From an uncultured Clostridia bacterium (GTDB taxonomy: Bacteria; Bacillota; Clostridia; TANB77; CAG-508): a stretch of DNA of 64,000 nucleotides. The position numbers and the translations under genes were made by a program. Position 1 is the stretch's first letter, and every line of letters begins with the position of its first letter. Of the stretch, positions 10,949 through 18,560 are shown one piece after another. The stretch is from the NCBI GenBank assembly GCA_934120135.1, contig CAKOTK010000008.1, positions 1 through 64,000 on the forward strand, written 5' to 3'. A model generated the notes under the pieces. The model was not told the DNA's origin, searched no databases, and was given only the letters and a program-made list of their open reading frames with translations.

Positions 10949-13102
10949 CTAAATTTTTATAATAACCTTTGTACCTTCATAAACTTTAATGCCCTTTTTT
11001 GGCACTTGTTCTTTAACTATTGTATTTTCCTTATCCAAGTTTTCGGGTTCATTTTCTATTTGTATGCTTAAATTTAAATCTTTTAATATTTTAGTCGCTT
11101 CCTTTATTGTTAATCCTTCAACATTTGGAACTTCTACTTGTTTTCTAACGTCTTCCTCTTTCTCGTCATCTTTATTTAGCTCTAAATATGGTAAAACCTC
11201 TGATAGCACTTGCCCTCCAACAGGCGCTGCAACCACACCTCCTTGGTGACCTCCTTCTCCTTTTGGGTCATATAAAGTTACAAGAACTATTACTGTTGGA
11301 TCTGATATTGGTGCTACTCCCAAAAATGAAGCAACATATTTATTTGTATTAACACCATCTTCTGAAGTTCCTGTTTTTCCTCCTACTCTGTATCCTTTTA
11401 CCTGTGCTCTTTTTCCTGTTCCTAAAGCAACTACTGATTCCATCATATTTAACATTTCATCTGCGTATTCTTTTGAAATTACTCTTTCCCCAGTTTTTAC
11501 AGGAACATCTTTTACTTCTCCTGTTTCACTATTTATAATCTGTTTAACTACCCTTGGGCTTACTTTTACTCCACCATTTGCAATTGTACTTACTGCTGTC
11601 GCAAGTTGTATTGGAGTAATTTCAAATCTTTGACCAAAGGCTATTGTTGCTAATTCTACTGGTCCAACTTTATCCTCTTTTAAGAATATACTTGTAGCCT
11701 CACCCGGAAGGTCTATACCAGTTCTATCAAGTAATCCATACTTTTTCAAGTATTGATAATATGTATGTACTCCCAATTTTTGTCCTAATCCTATAAATAC
11801 TGGATTACACGAATTCATTAGTGCATCTCTCAAAGATTCTGGTCCATGTGGTCTATAATATCTCCAACATTTAATTCTAACACCTGCTATTTCTATTCCA
11901 CCTGTACAGCAAAATTCTCCTTTTTTATCAGGTGTTGTAATTCCTTCTTGAAGTGATGCAGATGCCGTAATTAGTTTGAAAACTGATCCAGGTTCATAAG
12001 TATCTGTTACTGCTTTATTTCTCCAGAGTGATAACATTGTCTTATTTCTATCAGCTTGTGACTTACTTGGCCAAGCCTCTTTTAATTCGTCTGTACTTGG
12101 TTCAAAAGGTTCATTTAAATTGTAGTTTGGATACCCTGCTATTGCCAAAACGTCACCATTTTTTGGGTTCATTACAACAATATTTCCTCCGTCTACACAT
12201 TTATTGTCAATGCATACTTCTTTTAAATACTTTTCAGCAATTCCTTGAATTGTTGCGTCAATTGTTAATACCAAATCATTTCCGTCTATTGCTTCCACAT
12301 AATTTTCTCCTGTATTTTGTATATCTCCTCCTGTTGCATCTGTAAGCTTTTGAATTTTACCTTTTGTTCCTTTTAGTTCATTATCATAAATAGCTTCTAT
12401 TCCATCTAATCCTTGGTTATCACTTCCTGAAAATCCTATAATTTGTGAAGCTAAATTATTATATGGATAATATCTTTTTGTGTCTTCATCAATGTTTACC
12501 CCTGTTGTTATATTATTTTCTTGTAACCATACTCTTAGTTCATCAGCTTTTTGTTTATCTATTTTCTTTATAATAGTTTCAATTGAACTTCTTTTTGTTA
12601 CTTTTTTATATACTTTTTCATAATCTAATTCGAATATTTTGCTTAAAGCCTGAGCAACTTTCTCTTTATTTTCCTTTGAAATATTAACTGGATTTACAGT
12701 AACAGTTTCTACAGTACTGCTTACAGCCAGAATCGTTTTGCCTGTTGCATCATATATAGTACCTCTTCTAGGATTTATACTTCTATCTAATGTTTGTTGT
12801 ACATATGCCTTAGACTGCAACTCTGCTCCCATTCCAAATTGTAGCCACGCAATTCTAACAGTTAATGCAATTAACACTAACCATAAAGCTATAATTTCAT
12901 TTCTCATTCTCTTTTTTCTAGAAATATTACTGCTTCTTTCTTCCACTTTTATTTTTTCATTTTTTAGTTCTTTTTTAAATTTTTTCTTAATATCTTTTTG
13001 TGCTAACTTTTGTTCTTTCTTTATGTTTATAACTTCCTCTTTTTTCTTCTTTTTCCATTTTAGTAACTGCTTTTTGTCTATGTTATATCTTAAATTTTTC
13101 AT
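10949..13102 (-). CDS. spoVD: Class B penicillin-binding protein with C-terminal PASTA domain (SpoVD/FtsI type)
   Basis: Septal DD-transpeptidase that crosslinks peptidoglycan and pairs with FtsW. Seen: a Lys/Glu-rich cytoplasmic tail of about 68 residues, longer than usual, one membrane segment (about 69-90), a PBP dimerisation domain, and transpeptidase motifs SVFK (SxxK, about 370), SCN and KTGTSE. One PASTA domain starts VEVPNVEGLTIKEA near the C-terminus. 717 residues. Whether it acts in vegetative division or in spore cortex synthesis cannot be decided here; it is the only class B PBP in this cluster. A hairpin terminator separates it from ftsL. Confidence 0.92.
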   Translation of the reverse strand: MKNLRYNIDKKQLLKWKKKKKEEVINIKKEQKLAQKDIKKKFKKELKNEKIKVEERSSNISRKKRMRNEIIALWLVLIALTVRIAWLQFGMGAELQSKAYVQQTLDRSINPRRGTIYDATGKTILAVSSTVETVTVNPVNISKENKEKVAQALSKIFELDYEKVYKKVTKRSSIETIIKKIDKQKADELRVWLQENNITTGVNIDEDTKRYYPYNNLASQIIGFSGSDNQGLDGIEAIYDNELKGTKGKIQKLTDATGGDIQNTGENYVEAIDGNDLVLTIDATIQGIAEKYLKEVCIDNKCVDGGNIVVMNPKNGDVLAIAGYPNYNLNEPFEPSTDELKEAWPSKSQADRNKTMLSLWRNKAVTDTYEPGSVFKLITASASLQEGITTPDKKGEFCCTGGIEIAGVRIKCWRYYRPHGPESLRDALMNSCNPVFIGLGQKLGVHTYYQYLKKYGLLDRTGIDLPGEATSIFLKEDKVGPVELATIAFGQRFEITPIQLATAVSTIANGGVKVSPRVVKQIINSETGEVKDVPVKTGERVISKEYADEMLNMMESVVALGTGKRAQVKGYRVGGKTGTSEDGVNTNKYVASFLGVAPISDPTVIVLVTLYDPKGEGGHQGGVVAAPVGGQVLSEVLPYLELNKDDEKEEDVRKQVEVPNVEGLTIKEATKILKDLNLSIQIENEPENLDKENTIVKEQVPKKGIKVYEGTKVIIKI

Positions 13103-13146
13103 AATCTAAACTCCTATTTTCTCTTCTTATTTTTATTCACGTAAAT

Positions 13147-13180
13147 AAAAAAAAGACCAACTCTTTTGAGTTAATCTTTT
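13147..13180 (-). terminator. Hairpin terminator between ftsL and spoVD
   Basis: Inner stem AACTC/GAGTT, outer stem AAAAGA/TCTTTT with a 2-nt internal loop, followed on the minus strand by eight T. It should reduce transcription of spoVD and later genes relative to mraZ-rsmH-ftsL. Confidence 0.7.
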
Positions 13181-13183
13181 TAA

Positions 13184-13690
13184 TTATTTTATCCAGTCTG
13201 TAATTGTATTTATTATTTTTTCAAACCAATTTTGTTCTTCTGTTACCACAACTTGTTCACTTGCTGGTTCCACATAATCTTCTTTTGGAAGACTGACATA
13301 TACTTTTTGTGAATCAGATAACTTTTTCATTCCTAGCATACTAGATGCTGATTTTTCTATATTTGTTAGATTCAAACTAGTTTGAATGCTAATTTCTGTT
13401 TGTGCATTTTCTTTTTGAAGTGTGCTTAGTTGTTTTTTCAAATTTTCTTTTTGATTAAAACTTGCTGTTATAAGTGAGTTTCTGTAACTTATGGCAAATA
13501 ATATTGCAAAACCAATAACTATATACATAATAGTTTTTACTTCTAATTTTGCTTGTTTTTGAGACTTTTTATTTTTTTGTTTTAATGTAGATGATTTCTT
13601 TTTTACATCATTACTTTTTATAGGTTCATATTCTGGTTTTAATTTTCTAGGGCTTGTCTCATATTGGTATTTCATTGGCCTATATGCCAT
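13184..13690 (-). CDS. ftsL: FtsL-like cell division protein
   Basis: Small bitopic protein of the FtsL/septum-initiator type that forms a complex with FtsB/DivIC and activates FtsWI. Seen: a basic cytoplasmic region of about 48 residues (KQKNKKSQKQAK), one membrane segment (VKTIMYIVIGFAILFAISY) and a coiled coil (KENLKKQLSTLQKENAQTEI). 168 residues. Sequence alone is weak for this family; the identification rests on topology plus its position between rsmH and spoVD. Confidence 0.85.
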   Translation of the reverse strand: MAYRPMKYQYETSPRKLKPEYEPIKSNDVKKKSSTLKQKNKKSQKQAKLEVKTIMYIVIGFAILFAISYRNSLITASFNQKENLKKQLSTLQKENAQTEISIQTSLNLTNIEKSASSMLGMKKLSDSQKVYVSLPKEDYVEPASEQVVVTEEQNWFEKIINTITDWIK

Positions 13691-13727
13691 AAGTTTTCAC
13701 CTCTTTTCTTTTGGTACTTCTAAAATC

Positions 13728-14669
13728 TCATATGTTTTTATCTAATCTTTCAAAAACTCTTACTTTTGCACTTTTTGCTCTAGAGTTTCTTTCTTGTTCT
13801 TCTTGTGTTGCTATAATTGGTTTTTTGTTTATTATTTTTCCCCAAGATTCATAATTGCACACGCAATATGGTAATTCGCTTGGGCAAGTGCATTTTCCTT
13901 GTAAATCTACCATAGCATTTTTTACTGCTCTATCTTCTAATGAATGGAAAGTTATTACCACTAACCTTCCTCCCTGTTTTAAACAGTAGACACTATTTTT
14001 TATAGTTTCATATAATGGAGCAATTTCATTGTTTACTTCAATTCTAATAGCTTGAAATGTCCTTTTTGCAGGATGTCCATCCTTTTGCATAGCTCTTGGT
14101 ATAGAATTTTCTATTATTTGTACTAATTCTTTTGTTGTTTCAATTGGCTTTTCTTCACGGAATTTACAGATGTTTTTTGCTATTTGTCTGCTAAATCTTT
14201 CTTCTCCATATTCCCATATTATATTTGCCAACTTTTCTTCTGGATAAGTATTTACTACATCTTTAGCTGTTATTCCACTTGATGTGTCCATTCTCATATC
14301 TAGTTTACCGTCTCCTATGTAGCTAAAGCCTCTTGCTCTTTCGTCCAACTGATATGACGAAACTCCTAAATCGAGTAAAATACCATCAACTTTATCTATA
14401 TTAAGTTCATCTAGTATTTGCCTTATATCGTCATGATTTCCATGAACATAACTTACATTTTTATATTTTTCTAATCTTTTTGAGGCAGCTTTTAATGCTT
14501 CCTCATCTCTATCAATTCCAATTAGTTTTCCATTTTCTGATAATTTTTTTAAAATTTCTTCACTATGTCCAGCTCCGCCTAATGTACCATCTACATAAAT
14601 CCCATCTTTTTTTATTTCAAGTGCTTGTATACATTCTTTTAATAAAACTGGTTCATGCTTAAATTCCAT
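13728..14669 (-). CDS. rsmH: 16S rRNA (cytosine-1402-N4) methyltransferase
   Basis: SAM-dependent methyltransferase acting on the ribosomal P-site base C1402. Seen: start FKHEPVLLKECIQAL, the SAM-site DGTLGGAGHSEEIL, LLDLGVSSYQLDERARGFSY, HPAKRTFQAIRIEVN and VITFHSLEDRAVKNAM. 313 residues, normal. It is normally translated from the mraZ transcript, but here 380 bases of repeat-rich leader separate the two. Confidence 0.97.
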   Translation of the reverse strand: MEFKHEPVLLKECIQALEIKKDGIYVDGTLGGAGHSEEILKKLSENGKLIGIDRDEEALKAASKRLEKYKNVSYVHGNHDDIRQILDELNIDKVDGILLDLGVSSYQLDERARGFSYIGDGKLDMRMDTSSGITAKDVVNTYPEEKLANIIWEYGEERFSRQIAKNICKFREEKPIETTKELVQIIENSIPRAMQKDGHPAKRTFQAIRIEVNNEIAPLYETIKNSVYCLKQGGRLVVITFHSLEDRAVKNAMVDLQGKCTCPSELPYCVCNYESWGKIINKKPIIATQEEQERNSRAKSAKVRVFERLDKNI

Positions 14670-15049
14670 CTGTCTTGTATAATCCTTTCACTGGCATAGT
14701 TTCTCTAAAATAGCATAATAAGTTGGTATGATTTATACCAACTATTATGTTTTTATTTTAATATTTTTTCTTTTGTGTTTTTCATGGTTTTTAACCTTCT
14801 TTTGTAGGGTATGGAAATTTTTCAAACAATCTTTAGTAAATTTATATGTTTCACTTTAGTTATTTAAATATTTTTTCTTTTGAAATTAAAATCTTTTGTA
14901 AGACCTTATTCCATTTATCTTTAGTAAAGTTTATCTTTTGTAGGGATTTAATCTTTAGTATAATTTATCTTTTGTGTAATTTTTTCTTTAGTAAGTTTAA
15001 TCTTTTGTATCTTTAAATTTTCTTTTGTGTTTATATAGACTTTTGCAAG
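14670..15049 (-). repeat. mraZ-rsmH intergenic leader with array of TCTTT(T/A)GT octamers
   Basis: This 380-base gap holds no gene. On the plus strand it carries ten to eleven exact copies of TCTTTTGT or TCTTTAGT (starts 14769, 14798, 14830, 14892, 14918, 14934, 14952, 14968, 14985, 15001, 15021) plus near copies at 14853 and 14876. From 14918 on, spacing is 16-20 bases and the two forms largely alternate. The mraZ transcript reads these as ACAAAAGA/ACTAAAGA. A perfect 9-bp hairpin AGTTGGTAT/ATACCAACT lies at 14721-14743, near rsmH. Function unknown. Confidence 0.8.
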
Positions 15050-15481
15050 TTATATACCAAGCATTGTCATATTTTCTGCAATTTCATCTGCCGAAATATT
15101 TTCGTCACTATTATAAGATTTCCATTTTTCTTTATCCCAAATTTCAATTCTAGTACCTACTCCAATTATTACTGTGTCTTTTTCTAATTTTGCATATTCA
15201 CGTAAGTTACTTGTAATTAGAAATCTACCTTGTTTATCAATTTCACATTCTATTGCGCCTGATAAGAAAAATCTTACGAAATCTCTGGCATTTTTGTTTG
15301 TAAGTGGAAGTGTTTTTAGTTTTTCTTCGAAGTTAGCCCATTCTGTTTGTGAGAAGCCAAATAGACATTTGTCTAGGCCTTTGGTTATTATGAATTTTTC
15401 GCCCATATCTTCTCTAATCTTTGAAGGTAGTATTAATCTGCCTTTAACATCTAGAGAATGCTCATATTCACCTATTAACAC
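15050..15481 (-). CDS. mraZ: Transcriptional regulator MraZ
   Basis: AbrB-fold dodecameric regulator that binds repeats in its own promoter and controls the division/wall cluster. Seen: two MraZ domains, the first MLIGEYEHSLDVKGRLILPSKIRE and the second SGAIECEIDKQGRFLITSNLREYA, both with the DxKGR/DxQGR signature. 143 residues, exactly the usual size. The ribosome site GCGAGGTGAG precedes it, and three MraZ boxes lie between start codon and promoter. Confidence 0.97.
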   Translation of the reverse strand: MLIGEYEHSLDVKGRLILPSKIREDMGEKFIITKGLDKCLFGFSQTEWANFEEKLKTLPLTNKNARDFVRFFLSGAIECEIDKQGRFLITSNLREYAKLEKDTVIIGVGTRIEIWDKEKWKSYNSDENISADEIAENMTMLGI

Positions 15482-15508
15482 TTTTACTCACCTCGCTAAC
15501 ATTTTGTT

Positions 15509-15534
15509 CCACTTTCTACCACTTCTCTCCACTT
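15509..15534 (-). promoter_or_regulatory. MraZ operator: three AAGTGG boxes at 10-bp steps
   Basis: CCACTT on the plus strand (AAGTGG on the transcribed strand) occurs at 15509-15514, 15519-15524 and 15529-15534, exactly 10 bp apart, just downstream of the -10 box. MraZ operators are known to be short direct repeats with about 10-bp periodicity, and AAGTGG-type boxes have been described in Mollicutes. Confidence 0.88.
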
Positions 15535-15541
15535 CAATTAG

Positions 15542-15570
15542 ATTTTAATATAAGATATTAAAAATATCAA
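15542..15570 (-). promoter_or_regulatory. Promoter of mraZ and the division cluster
   Basis: -35 TTGATA (15570-15565), 17-bp spacer, -10 TAAAAT (15547-15542). Predicted transcription start is at about 15535, at the edge of the MraZ boxes. Confidence 0.8.
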
Positions 15571-15649
15571 GTGTTTTTTGAAAAAAAGTTAAAATTTTTT
15601 TGAAAATTTATATATATTTACTTTTTCTGTGTTGTAAATTTGTAGACAC

Positions 15650-15676
15650 GCAAAAAGCACCCTAAAAAGAGTGCTT
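15650..15676 (-). terminator. Terminator after the first FGE-fold protein gene
   Basis: AAGCAC (15655-15660) pairs with GTGCTT (15671-15676), followed by five T on the minus strand. A second possible stem, TTAAATAC/GTATTTAA (15699-15706 and 15722-15729), lies between it and the gene. Confidence 0.65.
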
Positions 15677-15747
15677 GTATGGTGCACTAAAGTACGTGTT
15701 AAATACATTAGTACTAACATCGTATTTAATTCATTCTCTGGCCAGTG

Positions 15748-17115
15748 CTACTTTACATAAAGTAAAGGTCTGAAAGAAGAGTAGTTGCTGCTGCCAGTTG
15801 GATTGTTGTCTTTACGACAACTTGTGTAGTATTCGGAAAGATAGGCGTAGCCTCCCCTACGAGTACAAGGGATAGCAGAACCGCCATACATTTCAGTGCT
15901 ATATTCTGTAGTCAATTCGCTTTGATTTCCTGCCATATCAAATATTTTGCATTTTTCGTCTCCTGTTGAACCTGTATTCATTAAACTTTTATTTCCTGTT
16001 GTATTACAATTTGCATTTGCATAGTTTTCATTTCCCATTGCTTGTATATATACTATTGCTGTATCCCATGCATAACTATTTACTAAATCACTTTCTACAT
16101 ATTTATCATTTTTATACATATTTTGACTTACTAGGGCTGCTTGTGGTTCACTTATAAAGTTCCATAATGTTCCTGTAGTATAATTCATACTACTTGTACT
16201 CTTTGCTGTTGATACCTTTGATAATGGTTTGGCATTACCAAATTTCGTTGCTGTATCTGTTCCGGATCTATTATATCCACTTCCATAACTTGCTTCATAG
16301 CGAGCTATATAGTATCCTTTATTTGTGTCTGTTTTTTCTATGAATTCTTGCAAATTCCTTGCTGTTGTATTTGTTCCTGTTGAGTCATCTTTTTCATTTG
16401 ATGTTCTTAAACCGTTTAATTCATAAAAGTAATAAGTAGATAGTGCAACTCCATATTTTGTATCTAATGTCCCCGCTGTTGCTTGTTCTGTTGTTGTTTG
16501 ATCATATTCTGAGCCTTTTTGAATTATTGTTGGTGTCCCATCTTCATATAAATTTGTTGTAGAATTTTTTTCTCTCTTAAATGTATATCTTCCTAATGTT
16601 ATTTCTACTTCACTTCCATCATCTTTTTTTATTTTATTACTTCCATCTCCATTTATATTACTTACTGGTACCCATACAAATTGATTTCCTTCTTTATCTT
16701 CTATTACTACTCCTTGTTCTACACTTTCTCCGGAATCTTTTGAAATTTTAAATCCTCCTGGTACTACTACTTGATTTCCATTTTTATCTTCTGCTATTAC
16801 TGTTGTACTTTCACTTGTTGTTCTATCATCTGATGTTAAACTTGAATCTGGTATTAATGGCTTTTTTCCTCCTGTTGTTCCATTTATTTTTCCATCTAAC
16901 CATTCGTTTAATTCATTTAGTGCGTTTAAATCATTTTCTGCTGCTTGATCCATTTTGTTTTGTGCATCTTTTGCTCTGTTTATTATTCCTGTATCTCCAA
17001 ATAATGCGTTTATGGTTACTCCTCCTAAAATTAGCAACACTACAATTGTTACTACTAGCGCTATCAGAGTAATACCTGTTTGTTTTGAATAATTCTTCTT
17101 CATATTTAATTTCAT
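15748..17115 (-). CDS. Prepilin-like protein with FGE/C-type-lectin-fold C-terminus (putative variable protein 1)
   Basis: Seen: a short basic leader and class III signal-like helix (KQTGITLIALVVTIVVLL), then a linker and a formylglycine-generating-enzyme-type domain from about residue 120 (FVWVPVSNINGDG, GYYIARYEASYGSG, MAGNQSELTTEYS, FRPLLYVK at the end). Start set at the ATG at 17115 by ribosome site AAAGGAGAAAGTGA; an upstream GTG (17184) has none. The last about 35 codons are rich in AAC, AGC, TAC and GGC, unlike the A/T-ending codons of the rest, and share the 14-mer GCAGCAGCAACTAC with the gene at 24.4 kb. That pattern is known from variable regions of retroelement-diversified proteins. 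Probable role: surface-displayed ligand-binding protein. The glycine-cysteine chemistry of true FGE enzymes is not evident. Confidence 0.7.
   Translation of the reverse strand: MKLNMKKNYSKQTGITLIALVVTIVVLLILGGVTINALFGDTGIINRAKDAQNKMDQAAENDLNALNELNEWLDGKINGTTGGKKPLIPDSSLTSDDRTTSESTTVIAEDKNGNQVVVPGGFKISKDSGESVEQGVVIEDKEGNQFVWVPVSNINGDGSNKIKKDDGSEVEITLGRYTFKREKNSTTNLYEDGTPTIIQKGSEYDQTTTEQATAGTLDTKYGVALSTYYFYELNGLRTSNEKDDSTGTNTTARNLQEFIEKTDTNKGYYIARYEASYGSGYNRSGTDTATKFGNAKPLSKVSTAKSTSSMNYTTGTLWNFISEPQAALVSQNMYKNDKYVESDLVNSYAWDTAIVYIQAMGNENYANANCNTTGNKSLMNTGSTGDEKCKIFDMAGNQSELTTEYSTEMYGGSAIPCTRRGGYAYLSEYYTSCRKDNNPTGSSNYSSFRPLLYVK
15751..15850 (-). other. Putative DGR variable region 1
   Basis: Codons for GGY, EYY, DNNPTGSSNYSSFRP are mainly GGC, TAC, AAC and AGC. 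All are one or two substitutions at A positions away from AAC, as adenine mutagenesis of an AAC-rich template would give. No reverse transcriptase or template repeat is in the window. Confidence 0.5.
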
Positions 17116-17438
17116 TTCACTTTCTCCTTTCTTTTTATGGAGCCCGCTGTGCTCCGCTACAATTTCTCGTAGATTACTTAACACTATGCTTTATTTTCAA
17201 GTCCATTGTTTCCCTCCTTTAATTTTTATTTTTAGGCACACAAAAAACAGATTTCAAGAATTTCTATGCAGTGCAAACTGCTAGAAATTCTAGCAATTCG
17301 CATATTTGTCTTCTACTGAAATTTATCATACAATGATAAATTTCTTAGAATACAAAAACAGACACTAAATATTTTCATATTTAATGTCTGTCTTGTATAT
17401 GCTTAATAAAGCTAATTTCTTAGCTTGGTTATTATTTG
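17116..17438 (-). other. Structured leader upstream of FGE-fold protein 1
   Basis: No gene is clear here. It holds a 10-codon ORF with a strong ribosome site (AAAGGAGGGAAACAATG, peptide MDLKIKHSVK), a GGAGC/GCTCC hairpin just before the FGE start, and hairpins at 17258-17290 (GAATTTCTA/TAGAAATTC) and 17318-17344 (perfect 12-bp stem, 3-nt loop). Confidence 0.45.
17353..17391 (-). terminator. Terminator downstream of fic
   Basis: ACAGACA-TAAATAT pairs with ATATTTA-TGTCTGT, with a one-base mismatch in the stem and a 4-nt loop, followed on the minus strand by five T. Confidence 0.7.
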
Positions 17439-17507
<69 letters not shown>

Positions 17508-17622
17508 ATTTTGTGCCTCTTTCTATACTTTTCTTTTGGATTTATTGTATATTTATAATAATATAACTTTTTAAAAATTTCAATATTTTTCTTAATTTTT
17601 ATGTACTTCTTATTTAATAATT

Positions 17623-18210
17623 TTATTGCTTTTCTAACATTTCTTCTATAATTTTTTCTAGATCCGTAGTATCTATAACCGACTTTATACTTGCATTCAG
17701 TACTTCTTGTGGTAGTGTATTTTTTAAGTTTAAAACATATCCATTTTTTAAAGCTAATTGCCTAATGAATTCTCTGTTTGTTCTTCCATTTCCTTCTCTA
17801 AATGGATGTAAAACATTTAGTTCTGACAAATAATATGCTAACCTTTTTGCTAGTTTCTGTTTTGAAAGTCCAGCTAGAAAGTTTTCTTGTTTTAATTCAT
17901 TCAAAAGTCTATCTAATTCTGGTTCAATATATTCAAAACTTGCAAATCTAAACTCACCTTTTCCAATATTCTCTTCTCTAAATTCACCTGCAAATGGATA
18001 GATGTCTTCAAATAAATATTTGTGAATTGAAATATAATGCTTTTTATCAAAATCACCCGTAATTCCTTTTATTCTTAAACCTAAGGATTTGGCTGCAGTG
18101 ATTTTAGCCTCATATTTTTCTAGTTGTTTATAATCTCTAATATCTAATTTATTTATTAAAGTTCCACTATTTTCATAGCAATATTTTGAACCCTCATACA
18201 AATTTCTCAT
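17623..18210 (-). CDS. Fic-domain AMPylating toxin
   Basis: Fic enzymes transfer AMP (or another nucleotide phosphate) from a nucleotide to a Tyr, Ser or Thr of a target protein. Seen: the complete active-site motif HPFREGNGRTNREF at about residues 128-141, with catalytic His, the FREGN phosphate-binding turn and Arg, preceded by the usual FPFAGEFREENIGKG substrate flap. 195 residues from the ATG at 18210, chosen because GGGAG lies six bases upstream; a further ATG at 18225 lacks a good site. No inhibitory helix is fused; instead a 54-residue gene with an antitoxin-like helix lies just upstream, placing it with class I Fic systems. Target unknown. Confidence 0.9.
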   Translation of the reverse strand: MRNLYEGSKYCYENSGTLINKLDIRDYKQLEKYEAKITAAKSLGLRIKGITGDFDKKHYISIHKYLFEDIYPFAGEFREENIGKGEFRFASFEYIEPELDRLLNELKQENFLAGLSKQKLAKRLAYYLSELNVLHPFREGNGRTNREFIRQLALKNGYVLNLKNTLPQEVLNASIKSVIDTTDLEKIIEEMLEKQ

Positions 18211-18243
18211 ATTATCTCCCACCATTTCTTAAGATGAGTTTAA

Positions 18244-18281
18244 AGTAAAAATTAAAAGTTGTCAATATTTTGACAACTTTT
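18244..18281 (-). terminator. Terminator between antitoxin and fic
   Basis: Perfect 12-bp stem AAAAGTTGTCAA/TTGACAACTTTT (18254-18265, 18270-18281), 4-nt loop, then five T within AATTTTTA on the minus strand. It sits between the antitoxin stop (18285) and the fic start (18210), so fic would depend on read-through. Confidence 0.8.
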
Positions 18282-18284
18282 AGA

Positions 18285-18449
18285 TTAAATTTGTTCTTTT
18301 ATCATATTTATTAATTCTGGCATTGCCACTTCATTTTCTGCTAACATTCTATACATATTAACATCATTTTCTGTTATATCCATTCCTTCAATTGCTAAAT
18401 CATTTTTTATATTATCTATATTAAATTTAAAAATTTCTTCATTAAACAT
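18285..18449 (-). CDS. Small VbhA-like antitoxin of the Fic protein
   Basis: 54-residue protein with strong ribosome site AGGAGG, two short helices and the segment NDLAIEGMDITENDV. Class I Fic antitoxins (VbhA type) block ATP with a helix carrying (S/T)xxxE(G/N). Here Glu-Gly is present, but the S/T position is Asp (D-LAI-EG), so the match is partial. Its position immediately upstream of fic and its size support the call. An extended -10 promoter lies at 18499-18504. Confidence 0.65.
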   Translation of the reverse strand: MFNEEIFKFNIDNIKNDLAIEGMDITENDVNMYRMLAENEVAMPELINMIKEQI

Positions 18450-18498
18450 CTTTTTATCCTCCTATTCGGATATTTGGTTTTTCAAACCCTACAATACT

Positions 18499-18504
18499 AT
18501 TATA
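18499..18504 (-). promoter_or_regulatory. Extended -10 promoter of the antitoxin-fic pair
   Basis: TGGTATAAT on the minus strand, about 50 bases before the antitoxin start. No good -35 is seen; it overlaps the edge of the preceding terminator hairpin. Confidence 0.5.
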
Positions 18505-18508
18505 CCAC

Positions 18509-18543
18509 AAAATCACCAAAAAGTACAGCTTTTTAGTGATTTT
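18509..18543 (-). terminator. Terminator after the sortase gene
   Basis: AAAATCAC-AAAAAG pairs with CTTTTT-GTGATTTT across one mismatch, with a 5-nt loop; T residues flank it on both strands. Confidence 0.75.
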
Positions 18544-18560
18544 TAAGTTATTTTTTTATA

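Noticed and set aside
14721..14743. 9-bp hairpin as terminator between mraZ and rsmH
   Set aside because: No T run follows on the minus strand; described only as part of the leader.
15721..17115. FGE-fold proteins as real formylglycine-generating enzymes
   Set aside because: They have pilin-like anchors and variable C-termini, and the cysteine active site of FGE is not apparent.
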